DNA of 64,000 bases from Phenylobacterium sp. LH3H17 (lineage in GTDB: Bacteria; Pseudomonadota; Alphaproteobacteria; Caulobacterales; Caulobacteraceae). The DNA is taken from the NCBI RefSeq assembly GCF_024298925.1, contig NZ_CP101283.1, positions 3,043,001-3,107,000 on the forward strand, read 5' to 3'. Below, one piece after another: positions 45,021 to 53,372 of this stretch; position 1 is the stretch's first letter, and each line of letters starts with the position of its first letter. The notes under the pieces are model-generated. The model ran no database searches, was not told the origin of the DNA, and worked only from the letters and a program-made list of their open reading frames with translations. A program made the translations under genes and the position numbers.

Positions 45021-46085
45021 CTAAGAGGGCGTCGAAGCCTGCGGCTTGGACGGGGTCGGCGCGCTGGCGGGCGTCACCTTGCCTGCGGTCGGCTCGGCCT
45101 TGACCGTGTCCGGCGTGGCGGCTGGCGTCTCGGTCTTGGGCTCGACGATCACCGCCGAGGACAGCCGCAGTTCGCCGGCGATTTCGGTGGGCGCCGGGAT
45201 CCCCGGCGCGGAGGTGAAGCTCGCATAGGTCGGGTCGGCCGCAAGTTCCGGCGCCGGAGCCTTGCGGCCCTGGGCATAGGAACGCCCCGCGTCACGGCCA
45301 AAGCGATAGAAGACGTGCAGGCCCACCTGGGCGGTGCGCAGCATGCGCGGGCCCCAGTTCGGCGCCACGTTGGTGGTGTGGAAGTGGGTCGAGTCGCCCA
45401 CGCTCGCCATCACCACGCCCGACAGAGCCTTGGCCGCCACCCGCTGGGCGCGGAGCCAGGCCCCGGCCTCGCGGCCCCGGCGCATGGAGCCGTCGCAGGC
45501 GAAGCTGAACTGGCAGCCGCGCGCTCGCGCCGCGCCTTGGTAGACCACGCTGCAGACGCTCTTGGGGAAGGCCGGGTGGCGCACGCGGTTCAACACCACC
45601 TGGGCCACGGCCGCCTGGCCGGCCGGGGTCTCGCCTCGGGCCTCGAAATAGACCGCCTGGGTCAGGCACTCCAGCTCGCGGGAGGCGCTTAGCGCGCCGG
45701 ACGGCTGGAACGGCGCGGCGGGACGGACGAAGGCCGCGCGCTGCTTGAGGGGTTGCGGCGCGACCGGCGCGGCGTCCAGCCGAGCGGCCAGGTCGGCGCT
45801 CTGACGGTCGCGCTCGACGGCCTCGGTCGTGGTTAACGGGTCGTGGCGCCGCGCCACGCGCAGCACCCCCGGATCCATGGCGGCGGCTTCGCGCTGCAAC
45901 ACGGATTCGGAGAAGCCGCCGGCGGCGGCCTCGGCCAGGCGTTCAGCCCGGGCGTGGTCGGAAGCGGCGCTGGCCATGCCGCCGGCCATGTAGGCCGCAC
46001 CGAGTGCGAGGCCGATGCCGGAGCCGATTAACGCAGCGCTGATTGACGCACGCCGATCGGCGCGCGCCTTGATACTGAAATGCAA
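45021..46085 (-). CDS. cell-wall hydrolase, SleB family (second copy)
   Basis: The 354-residue protein has an N-terminal transmembrane segment (ISAALIGSGIGLALGAAYMAGGMA) and a SleB hydrolase domain: CLTQAVYFEARGETPAGQAAVAQVVLNRVRHPAFPKSVCSVVYQG, GCQFSFACDGSM, VGDSTHFHTTNVAPNWGPRML. The C-terminal 90 residues are Pro/Ala/Thr-rich and probably flexible. It is a paralog of the protein at 34741. The start seems to be a TTG at 46085; no ATG lies before the membrane segment. Confidence 0.88.
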   Translation of the reverse strand: MHFSIKARADRRASISAALIGSGIGLALGAAYMAGGMASAASDHARAERLAEAAAGGFSESVLQREAAAMDPGVLRVARRHDPLTTTEAVERDRQSADLAARLDAAPVAPQPLKQRAAFVRPAAPFQPSGALSASRELECLTQAVYFEARGETPAGQAAVAQVVLNRVRHPAFPKSVCSVVYQGAARARGCQFSFACDGSMRRGREAGAWLRAQRVAAKALSGVVMASVGDSTHFHTTNVAPNWGPRMLRTAQVGLHVFYRFGRDAGRSYAQGRKAPAPELAADPTYASFTSAPGIPAPTEIAGELRLSSAVIVEPKTETPAATPDTVKAEPTAGKVTPASAPTPSKPQASTPS

Positions 46086-46382
46086 AGGAAATCTAGTCCC
46101 GTGTGACGAGGGCGGTCGCGCCCCCAGACATCGTCGTCACAAGGCCCCTGCTCATGCTGGCGGCGTTGTGACCAGAGCCTGTCCGATTACACGTGGAGTG
46201 GCAGGCTACGGCGAAGTTGATGTGCTTCTGACAGGCTTGGCCACGAACCGCAAGCTTATATTGCAGTGCAGCATGATATATTTCCGTGGGTTAAGCTTAA
46301 CGCGCAGCTTTCGAGGCCCTCGGGAACCTCCGCCTTAGCCCATCGTTTCCCTTGCTACGCTTGAAGCTTCTGGAGCCAACCT
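46086..46382. other. 297-bp intergenic region with perfect 12-bp palindrome
   Basis: The region separates the divergent SleB and lipoprotein genes. Its right half (about 46220-46310) is AT-richer than the surroundings. GTTAAGCTTAAC at 46290-46301 is a perfect palindrome. I find no convincing gene; a long frame at 46015-46338 has no ribosome site and overlaps the SleB gene. Confidence 0.45.
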
Positions 46383-46565
46383 ATGCGCAAGACCCTGACC
46401 CTGATCGCCGCCTCGGGCCTGGCCCTCACCCTCGCCGCTTGCGGCCATAATGTGGAACAACGCGCCGCTACGGGCGCGGCCGCGGGGGCTGTGGTCGGCG
46501 GTCCGGTCGGCGCCGTCGCCGGCGCGGCCGTGGGCACAGCGGTCAGCAAGGCGACCGACAAATAG
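46383..46565 (+). CDS. small lipoprotein with glycine-zipper helix
   Basis: The 60-residue protein has a lipoprotein signal ending in LAAC (Cys20) and then a glycine-zipper segment, GAAAGAVVGGPVGAVAGAAVGTAVS, which forms tightly packed membrane helices. GGAG lies 7 nt before the ATG. Similar short glycine-zipper lipoproteins occur in the outer membrane of many proteobacteria. Function unknown. Confidence 0.8.
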   Translation: MRKTLTLIAASGLALTLAACGHNVEQRAATGAAAGAVVGGPVGAVAGAAVGTAVSKATDK

Positions 46566-46703
46566 CGACAGGGCCCTCGCCCGCCAGGCGAGGACCGCGG
46601 GGCGCCCTCGCCTCCCCGGGATAGTCCGGTTGGGTCATGCGGGCGTCCAGGCGCTCCTCCAGACTCGCCTCCATTCAGGAAGCGGGTTTTGGGGGAGTTC
46701 GCC

Positions 46704-46781
46704 GTGCTTCACGTCACCATCGCCGTGGCGGTGCTGATCGCGGTCGTCGCGATCGCCGCCACGGGGGCGCCGTATTTCTGA
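46704..46781 (+). CDS. 25-residue membrane miniprotein
   Basis: GTG at 46704 with GGGGGAG 6 nt upstream opens a 25-codon frame, MLHVTIAVAVLIAVVAIAATGAPYF, whose core is one transmembrane helix. It is too short for most annotation pipelines. Size resembles tiny regulatory membrane proteins, but no partner gene is adjacent. The good ribosome site and the strictly hydrophobic codon pattern favour a real gene. Confidence 0.5.
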   Translation: MLHVTIAVAVLIAVVAIAATGAPYF

Positions 46782-46797
46782 CCGCTAGATTCTCCCG

Positions 46798-47205
46798 ATG
46801 TTGAAACAGGCGGTCGCAGTTCTGATTCTCGCCGTCGCGGGCCTGCCCGCCCAGGCCGCGCCCGCGGCCGGTTGGCGCGTGCAGCAGGCCTGCGCGATGC
46901 AGCGCTACCTGCGCGCCACCCCCGCCTTCGCCAGCGCCTGGGGCCGCGACGCGGCTCAGGTCTCCCTGGGCTCCGGCAGCCCCGCCCTGCGCCGCCGCGA
47001 CGATCCCGAGGCGCGCGCCCGCTTCGACACCGCCATGCGCTCCGGCCGCGCCTTCGCCGACCGCGCCGCCGCCCAACTGGCCGCCCGCGAGGGGATCAGC
47101 CAGGAGGACGCCACCCGCCGCATCGGCGCCGACCCCGGCCCCTGGCCGGCGGTGACTCCGGTCAAGTGCGAAGCCCTGGAGCGCCGGGCCGAAACCAAGC
47201 GCTAG
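46798..47205 (+). CDS. secreted small protein, unknown
   Basis: The 135-residue product has a signal peptide (MLKQAVAVLILAVAGLPAQA) and a mature part with two Cys residues (QACAMQ and VKCEAL), which could form one disulfide, and an Arg/Ala-rich helical centre (AAAQLAAREGISQEDATRRI). It starts 17 bp after the miniprotein gene and could be read with it. I do not recognise a family. Confidence 0.7.
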   Translation: MLKQAVAVLILAVAGLPAQAAPAAGWRVQQACAMQRYLRATPAFASAWGRDAAQVSLGSGSPALRRRDDPEARARFDTAMRSGRAFADRAAAQLAAREGISQEDATRRIGADPGPWPAVTPVKCEALERRAETKR

Positions 47206-47299
47206 GTCCTCCCCAGTCAGCTTCCAAGGGGGGAGCATCTGGCAGGCGTCCCGCCACCCTGCTGACAGGTTTGGGATCACGGCGCGCTAGCATCGCGGC

Positions 47300-49570
47300 A
47301 TGATCGATCCTACCTTGGCGTTCATGCCCCGTTCCGCCGAACCCACCGCCCCCGCCGGCGTCTCCGACATGTCGGGCGCGTTCGACTATGACGAGAACAC
47401 CATGCCGATGCTGTGGAAGCCCCACCGCCCGGCGCGGCCGGTCAAGTCGGAGGGCGGCAAGCGGTTCAAGCTGGTCAGCGATTACGAGCCGGCCGGCGAC
47501 CAGCCGACGGCGATCGCCGAGCTGGTGGCGGGGCTGGAAGGCAAGGAGCACGACCAGGTCCTGCTGGGGGTCACCGGCTCCGGCAAGACCTTCACCATGG
47601 CCAAGGTCATCGAGCAGACCCAGCGCCCGGCCCTGATCCTGGCGCCCAACAAGACCCTGGCCGCCCAGCTCTATTCCGAGATGAAGAGCTTCTTCCCGGA
47701 GAACGCGGTGGAGTTCTTCGTCTCCTACTACGACTACTACCAGCCCGAGGCCTATGTGCCGCGGACCGACACCTACATAGAAAAAGATAGCTCCATCAAC
47801 GAGCAGATCGACCGGATGCGTCACTCGGCCACCCGGGCGATCCTCGAGCGCGACGACGTGATCGTGGTCGCCTCGGTCTCCTGCATCTACGGCATCGGCT
47901 CGGTCGAGACCTATACGGCCATGACCATGACCCTGGAGCCCGGCCAGCGGATCGACGAGAAGCGGCTGATGGGCGACCTGGTGGCCCTGCAGTACAAGCG
48001 CAACGACGCGGCCTTCGAGCGCGGCTCGTTCCGCCGCCGGGGCGACACCCTCGAGATCTTCCCGGCCCACTACGAGGACCGCGCCTGGCGCATCAGCCTG
48101 TTCGGCGACGAGATCGAGACCGTCACCGAGTTCGACCCCCTGACCGGCAAGAAGACCGCCGACCTGGAGGGGATCAAGATCTACGCCAACAGCCACCACG
48201 TCACCCCGCGCCCGACGCTGAACCAGGCGGTCATCGCCATCAAGGCCGAGCTGAAGGAGCGCCTCGACTGGCTGGTCGCCAACGGCAAGCTGCTGGAGGC
48301 CCAGCGCCTGGAGCAGCGCACCAATTTCGACATCGAGATGATCCAGGCCACCGGCTCCTGCGCCGGCATCGAGAACTACAGCCGCTACCTGTCGGGCCGC
48401 CGGCCGGGCGAGCCGCCGCCGACCTTCTTCGAATACATCCCGGAGAACGGCCTGCTGTTCGTCGATGAGAGCCACCAGTCGGTGCCCCAGATCGGCGGCA
48501 TGTACCGCGGCGACTACCGCCGCAAGTTCACCCTGGCGGAGTACGGCTTCCGCCTGCCCTCCTGCCTCGACAACCGCCCGCTTAAGTTCGAGGAGTGGGA
48601 CGCCATGCGGCCCGCGACGGTCCACGTCTCGGCCACCCCCGGAAACTGGGAGATGGAACGGGCCGGCGGGGTGTTCGCCGAGCAGGTGATCCGCCCCACC
48701 GGCCTGATCGACCCGCCGGTGGAGGTGCGCCCGGTGACCACCGCCGGCTTCAGCCAGGTGGACGACGTCATCGACATGGTCCGCCAGACCACGGCCAGGG
48801 GCTATCGCAGCCTGATCACCGTGCTCACCAAGAAGATGGCCGAGGACCTCACCGAGTACATGCACGAGCAGGGCCTGCGCGTGCGCTACATGCACTCAGA
48901 CATCGACACCATGGAGCGGATCGAGATCATCCGCGACCTGCGCCTGGGCGCCTTCGACGCCCTGGTGGGGATCAACCTGCTGCGCGAGGGCCTCGACATC
49001 CCCGAGTGCGGCCTGGTGGCCATCCTCGACGCCGACAAGGAGGGCTTCCTGCGCTCCGAGACCAGCCTGATCCAGACCATCGGCCGCGCGGCCCGCAACG
49101 TCGACGGCCAGGTGATCCTCTATGCCGACCGGATCACCGGCTCCATGGAGCGCGCCATGGCCGAGACCAGCCGCCGCCGGGAGAAGCAGGAGGCCTACAA
49201 CCTCGAGCACGGCATCACGCCCGAGAGCATCAAGAGCTCGATCAAGGAGATCCTGGCCAGCGGCTACGAGCGCGACCGCCCGCTGGTCAGCGCCGGGGTG
49301 GCGGAGGACTCCAAGCCGTTCCTCGGCGACAACTTCAAGACCACCCTGCGCGACCTCGAAGCCAAGATGCGCCAGGCCGCCGCCGACCTGGAATTCGAGA
49401 CCGCCGCCCGCCTGCGCGACGAGATCAAGCGTTTGAAGATGCTGGACCTGGAATTCGCCAACGACGTGCTGACCGCGCCGGGCGAAGAGGTGGATCGCGG
49501 CGCGGTGAAGCGGGTGAAGGCCGAGGCGCGGGCCGAGGCGGCCGAGCGGTTCCGGAAGGGGAAGTTGTAG
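47300..49570 (+). CDS. uvrB: excinuclease ABC subunit B
   Basis: The 756-residue protein verifies DNA damage in nucleotide excision repair. It has Walker A GVTGSGKT, the beta-hairpin motif [16 protein letters not shown], helicase motifs [17 protein letters not shown] and [24 protein letters not shown] (motif VI), and a C-terminal UVR domain ([33 protein letters not shown]). I see no LexA-type GTTC-N7-GTTC box in the 94 bp upstream. A partial repeat (AAGGGGGGAGCATCTGG) lies just upstream. Confidence 0.97.
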   Translation: MIDPTLAFMPRSAEPTAPAGVSDMSGAFDYDENTMPMLWKPHRPARPVKSEGGKRFKLVSDYEPAGDQPTAIAELVAGLEGKEHDQVLLGVTGSGKTFTMAKVIEQTQRPALILAPNKTLAAQLYSEMKSFFPENAVEFFVSYYDYYQPEAYVPRTDTYIEKDSSINEQIDRMRHSATRAILERDDVIVVASVSCIYGIGSVETYTAMTMTLEPGQRIDEKRLMGDLVALQYKRNDAAFERGSFRRRGDTLEIFPAHYEDRAWRISLFGDEIETVTEFDPLTGKKTADLEGIKIYANSHHVTPRPTLNQAVIAIKAELKERLDWLVANGKLLEAQRLEQRTNFDIEMIQATGSCAGIENYSRYLSGRRPGEPPPTFFEYIPENGLLFVDESHQSVPQIGGMYRGDYRRKFTLAEYGFRLPSCLDNRPLKFEEWDAMRPATVHVSATPGNWEMERAGGVFAEQVIRPTGLIDPPVEVRPVTTAGFSQVDDVIDMVRQTTARGYRSLITVLTKKMAEDLTEYMHEQGLRVRYMHSDIDTMERIEIIRDLRLGAFDALVGINLLREGLDIPECGLVAILDADKEGFLRSETSLIQTIGRAARNVDGQVILYADRITGSMERAMAETSRRREKQEAYNLEHGITPESIKSSIKEILASGYERDRPLVSAGVAEDSKPFLGDNFKTTLRDLEAKMRQAAADLEFETAARLRDEIKRLKMLDLEFANDVLTAPGEEVDRGAVKRVKAEARAEAAERFRKGKL

Positions 49571-49758
49571 GGGGTCCGGGCGCGGCTGGCCCGAACCTGC
49601 AAGGCATGTTCGGCTTGAGGCTTGCTCCCGTTTAGCCGCAGCTAGGGAGGTCGCCGGCCTCAAGGACAGGTTCGCGCGCGTACGGAGGCGCGGAAGGCGT
49701 TGATCAAGCGCGAGCGCGCGCGGCGCCTGGCGCGGTTGGGGATCGCCACCACGCCCGC
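49571..49758. other. 188-bp spacer with C-terminal-like ORF remnant
   Basis: A frame with no start codon runs from a stop at about 49644 to TAG at 49759-49761 and ends in basic residues TEARKALIKRERARRLARLG. It could be a leftover gene end, but the evidence is thin. Confidence 0.3.
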
Positions 49759-50076
49759 CTAGCGCGACGCCAGCATGCTCGTCGATGGCAACTCGGTCTG
49801 TAGGCGGACCACGTTGGGGGCCCTGAGCTTGCTCGCAGCCCGCTGAGCCATGTCGCGGCGGCACTTCAGGGTGGTCACGTCCCACTCACGCGCGCCGTCC
49901 CGGGCGCGGGTCTCGCAGAATAGCGACGCGGCGTCGTTCATGCGCTGGACGGCCAGATAGGCGCCGGCCTTGGTGTGGAGGTTCAGGTCCCGCACCTTGA
50001 CGACCATGGCCGATTCCGCGTGGGCGGCACCGGTCATCAGCAGCGACATTAGGACGAGGTAGGCCAAGTGCTTCAT
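49759..50076 (-). CDS. UrcA-family secreted protein (first of two)
   Basis: The 105-residue protein has a signal peptide (MKHLAYLVLMSLLMTGAAHA) and the UrcA pattern: MVVKVRDLNLHTKAGAYLAVQRMNDAASLFCET (the VxxxDLNLxTxxGAxxxxxRI motif) and a later TLKCRRDMAQRAASKLRAP with a second conserved Cys, forming one disulfide. The family is typical of Caulobacterales and Sphingomonadales; the function is not known. The neighbour at 50160 is a paralog. Confidence 0.9.
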   Translation of the reverse strand: MKHLAYLVLMSLLMTGAAHAESAMVVKVRDLNLHTKAGAYLAVQRMNDAASLFCETRARDGAREWDVTTLKCRRDMAQRAASKLRAPNVVRLQTELPSTSMLASR

Positions 50077-50159
50077 CGCGATCCCCTGTCAGGCGGGCGC
50101 CCGCGCGGGTCTCGAAAACGAGAGGGAAGGCGCGCGGGCGCACCTTCCCCGCTCGTGGT

Positions 50160-50510
50160 TCAGCGTTGCGCCAGAATGATCGGCGGCTTGGCTCCGGACT
50201 GATCGTAGCGGGCGGTCACCAGCGGCGCGTCGAGCTTGTTGACGGCGAGATACATCATCCTGTCCCGGCAGGCCCGGGCGCTCGACCGTTCCTGCAGTGT
50301 CGTCACCCGCGCAGCGTCCTGACAGAAGACCTTGGACGCGGTCTTGATGCGGCGCAGGGCCCGCTCGGCGCCGGTCCCGGCACGCAGGTTCAGGTCGCCG
50401 ACGACAACCTTCATGTCGGCTCGTTCCCCGTCGGCGAACGCAGGGGTTCCGACGAACGCCGCACCCAGGAACGCGGATGCGGTCACTATGGCGATTAGCT
50501 TCGATTTCAT
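50160..50510 (-). CDS. UrcA-family secreted protein (second of two)
   Basis: The 116-residue protein has a signal peptide (MKSKLIAIVTASAFLGAAFVGTPAFA) and the UrcA motif KVVVGDLNLRAGTGAERALRRIKTASKVFCQD, then ACRDRMMYLAVNKLDAP with the second Cys. It lies 83 bp upstream of its paralog on the same strand, so the two probably arose by tandem duplication. Role unknown. Confidence 0.92.
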   Translation of the reverse strand: MKSKLIAIVTASAFLGAAFVGTPAFADGERADMKVVVGDLNLRAGTGAERALRRIKTASKVFCQDAARVTTLQERSSARACRDRMMYLAVNKLDAPLVTARYDQSGAKPPIILAQR

Positions 50511-51082
50511 GGTCTGAGCCCTCGTTTTGGCAGATGGCTTCAGGTCAAGGGACGACGCGGTCCGTGCGAGCGGAAGCTGTCGCCCGCCCTCTCAACCGGA
50601 AGCGGACGCCAGGCGAATCCCTCGGCGATCAGGCCGAGCGAAAATCCCGGATCGGGTATGCTTGTGCGGCGGCGGACGCTTGCCGAGCGTGGCCGGGAGG
50701 ATCGCCGCTGGGTGATGGTCGGGCGGCGCCGGCGCGCCGCTTCATACTCTACGGAGCAACGCGCCTGGATTGCTGATCCAGAGGCGCACACGTAAGTCGA
50801 GAGCCATGACGCCCCCCTCTTACAGTCTAGGATCGCAGATAGTTTGGTTTTCGTCCCTTGCGGGTAGCTTTACTATCCAACCTGGGAAATATACTCTTAT
50901 GAAATTGACTGTCATCTGATTTGTCAAAGATAAATACTATTTAACATATCCAAAGCTAAGCTTTCAACATGGCTCAGGTTGTTGGAATGATCTGGAAGCT
51001 TTGCCAGGGCAGCGCCGGTGGCAATCTTGCCTCCCGATGACCCTAAGGGGTCACCGCCACCCGGCCTGGCGAAGCCGCCGCT
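50511..51082. other. 572-bp gene-free region with AT-rich patch
   Basis: No gene above 60 codons is convincing. Positions about 50815-51000 are far AT-richer than anything else in the window (for example TAAATACTATTTAACATATCC). A 45-codon frame at 50658-50795 and a 23-codon frame at 50969-51040 have no clear ribosome site. TGACCC-TAAG-GGGTCA at about 51037-51052 is a small hairpin. Confidence 0.5.
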
Positions 51083-51619
51083 TCACCCGAACCACCCCGC
51101 CTTCTCCAGCGGTATCTCCGCCACCACCCGCACCACCCCGCCCTGGCGGCGCTCCACCTGCAAGGTGTCGATGACGCCGGTGATGGAGAGGTCGCGGGCG
51201 TTGATCGACTCGGCGGTCTTCCGGGCCGCGGCGTAGTCGTGGTCGGTGGTCACGGTGATGTGCGGCAGGTAGGGCATCTCCGGGCGCAGGGCCGCCTCGA
51301 TCGGGCCGACGTGCAGGCGGTCGTGCAGGCGGGTGATGGCGGCGAACCCCTCGTCCGGGATCAGGAAGACGTGGAAGCCGCCGACGGCCGGCTCCGGCGC
51401 CACCAGGGCGCAGCGTAGGTGGAAGCGGATCGGCGCCACGCCCTTGACCTGGGCGGCGACCAGTTCGGCGAAGTCCTTGGGCGGCATCTGGGCGCCGGGG
51501 AAGACCAGGGTGAACTTGGGCGGGCCGGGATTGCCGGTGCGCCTGCGGCGGATATCGGTCAGCCAGGCCAGTTCGGCCTTGTGGAACTGCGGTCTGGCGA
51601 CGACTTCGAGCGATTCCAT
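51083..51619 (-). CDS. 2H phosphoesterase / 2'-5' RNA ligase family protein
   Basis: The 178-residue protein fits the 2H (LigT-like) fold. The second His motif is intact (LPHITVTT). The first, normally PHFTLVFP, reads PKFTLVFP, with Lys in place of His. GGGAGA upstream of the ATG at 51619 decides the start; an upstream open stretch to 51715 lacks a good site. The substrate would be a cyclic or 2'-5' phosphodiester, but the altered motif makes activity uncertain. Confidence 0.82.
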   Translation of the reverse strand: MESLEVVARPQFHKAELAWLTDIRRRRTGNPGPPKFTLVFPGAQMPPKDFAELVAAQVKGVAPIRFHLRCALVAPEPAVGGFHVFLIPDEGFAAITRLHDRLHVGPIEAALRPEMPYLPHITVTTDHDYAAARKTAESINARDLSITGVIDTLQVERRQGGVVRVVAEIPLEKAGWFG

Positions 51620-51857
51620 GGGTCTCCCCGCGGCGAGCGGCTGAACGGCGATGCTACACCGATCTCCACCTGGGCGCGCGAAGCTCCGCCGCTGCGTGTC
51701 ACCCAAATTCCACACCGGGCGAATAGTCGTGCTTAACGCCAGACCATCTGGTGGCGCGGGTGGAACTTCGGCCCCACCTCAAACGTAAGCATTGCGAAGG
51801 GCGTCCCAAGTCGAAGCGGTCCATGGGGGACCACAGGCGCGCCCCGGGGATGGACAA

Positions 51858-52148
51858 ATGTCGCCTCCGCTTTCCGTCGTGGCCGACAACTCGGCCCCCA
51901 AGACCGCCCCGCCGAAGCTCAACGAGCTCGCCGAGCGCATCCGCCGCCTGCAGGCCGAGGCCAAGGGCCTGGCCCGCGAGCACATCCGCAGCCTGGAAGC
52001 CGCCCTCATCGAGGTCGAGCGCCTGTCGGCCGAGATCGCCGACGGCGGCGAGGCCTATCCCCCCGGCGTGCGCGACATCGCCCGCCGGCTGGCCGAGGAC
52101 TGCGAGCACAAGGTCCAGGCCATCGAGGCCATCGCGTCCCGGAACTGA
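51858..52148 (+). CDS. small coiled-coil protein (first of tandem pair)
   Basis: The 96-residue protein from ATG at 51858 consists of a short variable N-terminus and a helical core, RIRRLQAEAKGLAREHIRSLEAAL, then EIADGGEAYPPGVRDIARRLAEDC. The core is about 70 residues and nearly identical to that of the gene at 52485. Heptad-like spacing suggests a coiled coil. I recognise no named family. Dispersed repeats follow it. Confidence 0.75.
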   Translation: MSPPLSVVADNSAPKTAPPKLNELAERIRRLQAEAKGLAREHIRSLEAALIEVERLSAEIADGGEAYPPGVRDIARRLAEDCEHKVQAIEAIASRN

Positions 52149-52152
52149 TCGC

Positions 52153-52256
52153 GTCGCCGACTTCGACGCCGTGACGGAGGGGGCTCGCCTCGAGAAACTA
52201 GAGTCAAAGTCCCCCTCAGTCGGCTTCGCCGACAGCTCCCCCAGGAGGGGAGCATC
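52153..52256. repeat. dispersed intergenic repeat, partial module B plus module A
   Basis: A truncated module B (GTGACGGAGGGGGCTCGCCT) is followed by module A: CAAAGTCCCCCTCAGTCGGC, a GCTTCGCC hairpin and CAGGAGGGGAGCATC. Compare 44853-45003. It begins 5 bp after the preceding stop codon. Confidence 0.8.
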
Positions 52257-52272
52257 CCGGTTGGTGCTGAAC

Positions 52273-52392
52273 CAGATCCTCCCCCAGCGCGGAGCGCGGT
52301 TTGGGGGAGGTGGCGCGTCGCCCTCTTCGGCGACGTGACGGAGGGGGCTCACGCCCACGAGGGCCAAAGTCCCTCCAGGAGGGGAGCAACTC
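52273..52392. repeat. dispersed intergenic repeat, module B plus shortened module A
   Basis: CAGATCCTCCCCCAGCGCGG...TTTGGGGGAGG starts module B; GTGACGGAGGGGGCTCA ends it. A shortened module A (AAAGTCC to GGAGGGGAGCAA) follows, having lost its central hairpin. It stands directly behind the copy at 52153-52256. Confidence 0.8.
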
Positions 52393-52484
52393 GGTTGTGC
52401 TCGCCCCATTCACATAACGCGTTCTGTCGACTGGCGCCCTTCGTGCTGCGTGAGTGACCGAGTGTGCAGCAATGGAGCAGGTAG

Positions 52485-52811
52485 ATGGTCGATCGAGTTC
52501 AAGCCCTGGCGGCCCTGACCGTGGTGTCGGACGTCGCCCCCTCGCGCGTGTCCGGCGGCCCCCGCGAGGTCGCCCTGGCGCCGCGTGAATCGATTTCCGA
52601 GCGGGTCCGTCGCCTGCAGGCCGAGGCCAAGGGCCTGGCCCGCGAGCATATCAGCGCCCTGGACGAGGCCATCCTCAAGGTCGAGCAGCTGGCCTTCGAG
52701 ATCGCCGACGGCGGCGAGGCCTATCCCGCCGGCGTGCGCGACCTGGCGCGGCGCCTGGCCGACGATTGCGACGCCAAGCTGATGACCATTCGGGCCATCG
52801 CCGGGCGCTGA
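52485..52811 (+). CDS. small coiled-coil protein (second of tandem pair)
   Basis: The 108-residue protein shares the core RRLQAEAKGLAREHISALDEAI and EIADGGEAYPAGVRDLARRLADDC with its neighbour at 51858; the first 35 residues differ. It starts after GGAGCAGGTAG, which acts as the ribosome site. The pair is a recent-looking tandem duplication separated by repeats. No function is known. Confidence 0.78.
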   Translation: MVDRVQALAALTVVSDVAPSRVSGGPREVALAPRESISERVRRLQAEAKGLAREHISALDEAILKVEQLAFEIADGGEAYPAGVRDLARRLADDCDAKLMTIRAIAGR

Positions 52812-52849
52812 GGCGCCACAGAACTGTTGTGTTGGTTGCGTAGCTTACC

Positions 52850-53008
52850 CCTCTCCCCTTGCGGGAGAAGGTGTCGGGTCCTCCCGACGGACGGGCGCGC
52901 AGCCCCGTCCCGCCCACGCCTTTGGCGCGCCGGCGGGACAGACAAGCAGCGTGGTCCGCCCGGTCCCATCCCCCCCGGAAGGGCCGCCTTCTCCCGCAAG
53001 GGGAGAGG
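52850..53008. repeat. 159-bp palindromic element with 22-bp terminal inverted repeats
   Basis: CCTCTCCCCTTGCGGGAGAA.. at 52850-52871 and its exact 22-bp reverse complement at 52987-53008 bound an interior of 115 bp that has its own small hairpin (TCGGGTCCTCCCGA). Each arm is itself a near-palindrome. There is no coding capacity, so the element resembles a miniature transposon or a paired REP. The arm sequence recurs as a single hairpin at 32704. Confidence 0.85.
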
Positions 53009-53023
53009 CTTGTTTCGCGGGAC

Positions 53024-53296
53024 TTAGCTCACCAGGTCCCGGAACTCGTGGCTCCGGCGCAGCCAGGCGGCCGCATATCCGCAGATCGGGGTGATCTTCA
53101 GGCCCTGGGCGCGGACGTCGGCGGCCAGCGCCGCCATCAGCCGGCCCGAGGCGCCCGTGCCCCGTAACGGGACCGGCGCCTCCACATGGTCGATATATAT
53201 CCGGTCGTCCACGAGACGGTAGTCGGCCCAGGAGGTCATCCCGTTCTCGTCCATCTCGTAGCGCTGCGCGTCGGTGTTGTTTCGAAGCTGGCTCAT
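53024..53296 (-). CDS. YjdJ-like short GNAT acetyltransferase
   Basis: The 90-residue protein is the truncated GNAT type (Gcn5-related YjdJ/YidJ): RYEMDENGMTSWADYRLVDDRIYIDHVEAPVPLRGTGASGRLMAALAADVRAQGLKITPICGYAAAWLRRS, with RGTGASG as the acetyl-CoA loop and a Cys in CGYAAAW that is conserved in this group. GTG and ATG are adjacent at 53299 and 53296; AAGG favours the ATG. Confidence 0.9.
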   Translation of the reverse strand: MSQLRNNTDAQRYEMDENGMTSWADYRLVDDRIYIDHVEAPVPLRGTGASGRLMAALAADVRAQGLKITPICGYAAAWLRRSHEFRDLVS

Positions 53297-53372
53297 CACG
53301 GCACCTTAACCCCTTCCTTCGGCCATTCGATCCCGGTTAGCGTGGGTCCGCAAACTTGCAGGGAGAGCGGCG

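Noticed and set aside
47206..47299. LexA (SOS) box upstream of uvrB
   Set aside because: No GTTC-N7-GTTC or similar alphaproteobacterial LexA site is present in the gap.
49590..49761. Possible small basic protein after uvrB
   Set aside because: There is no start codon in the frame after the upstream stop; only a C-terminus-like tail can be read.
50658..50795. 45-codon basic frame (MLVRRRTLAERGRED...)
   Set aside because: No ribosome site and no recognisable family; listed only inside the gap description.
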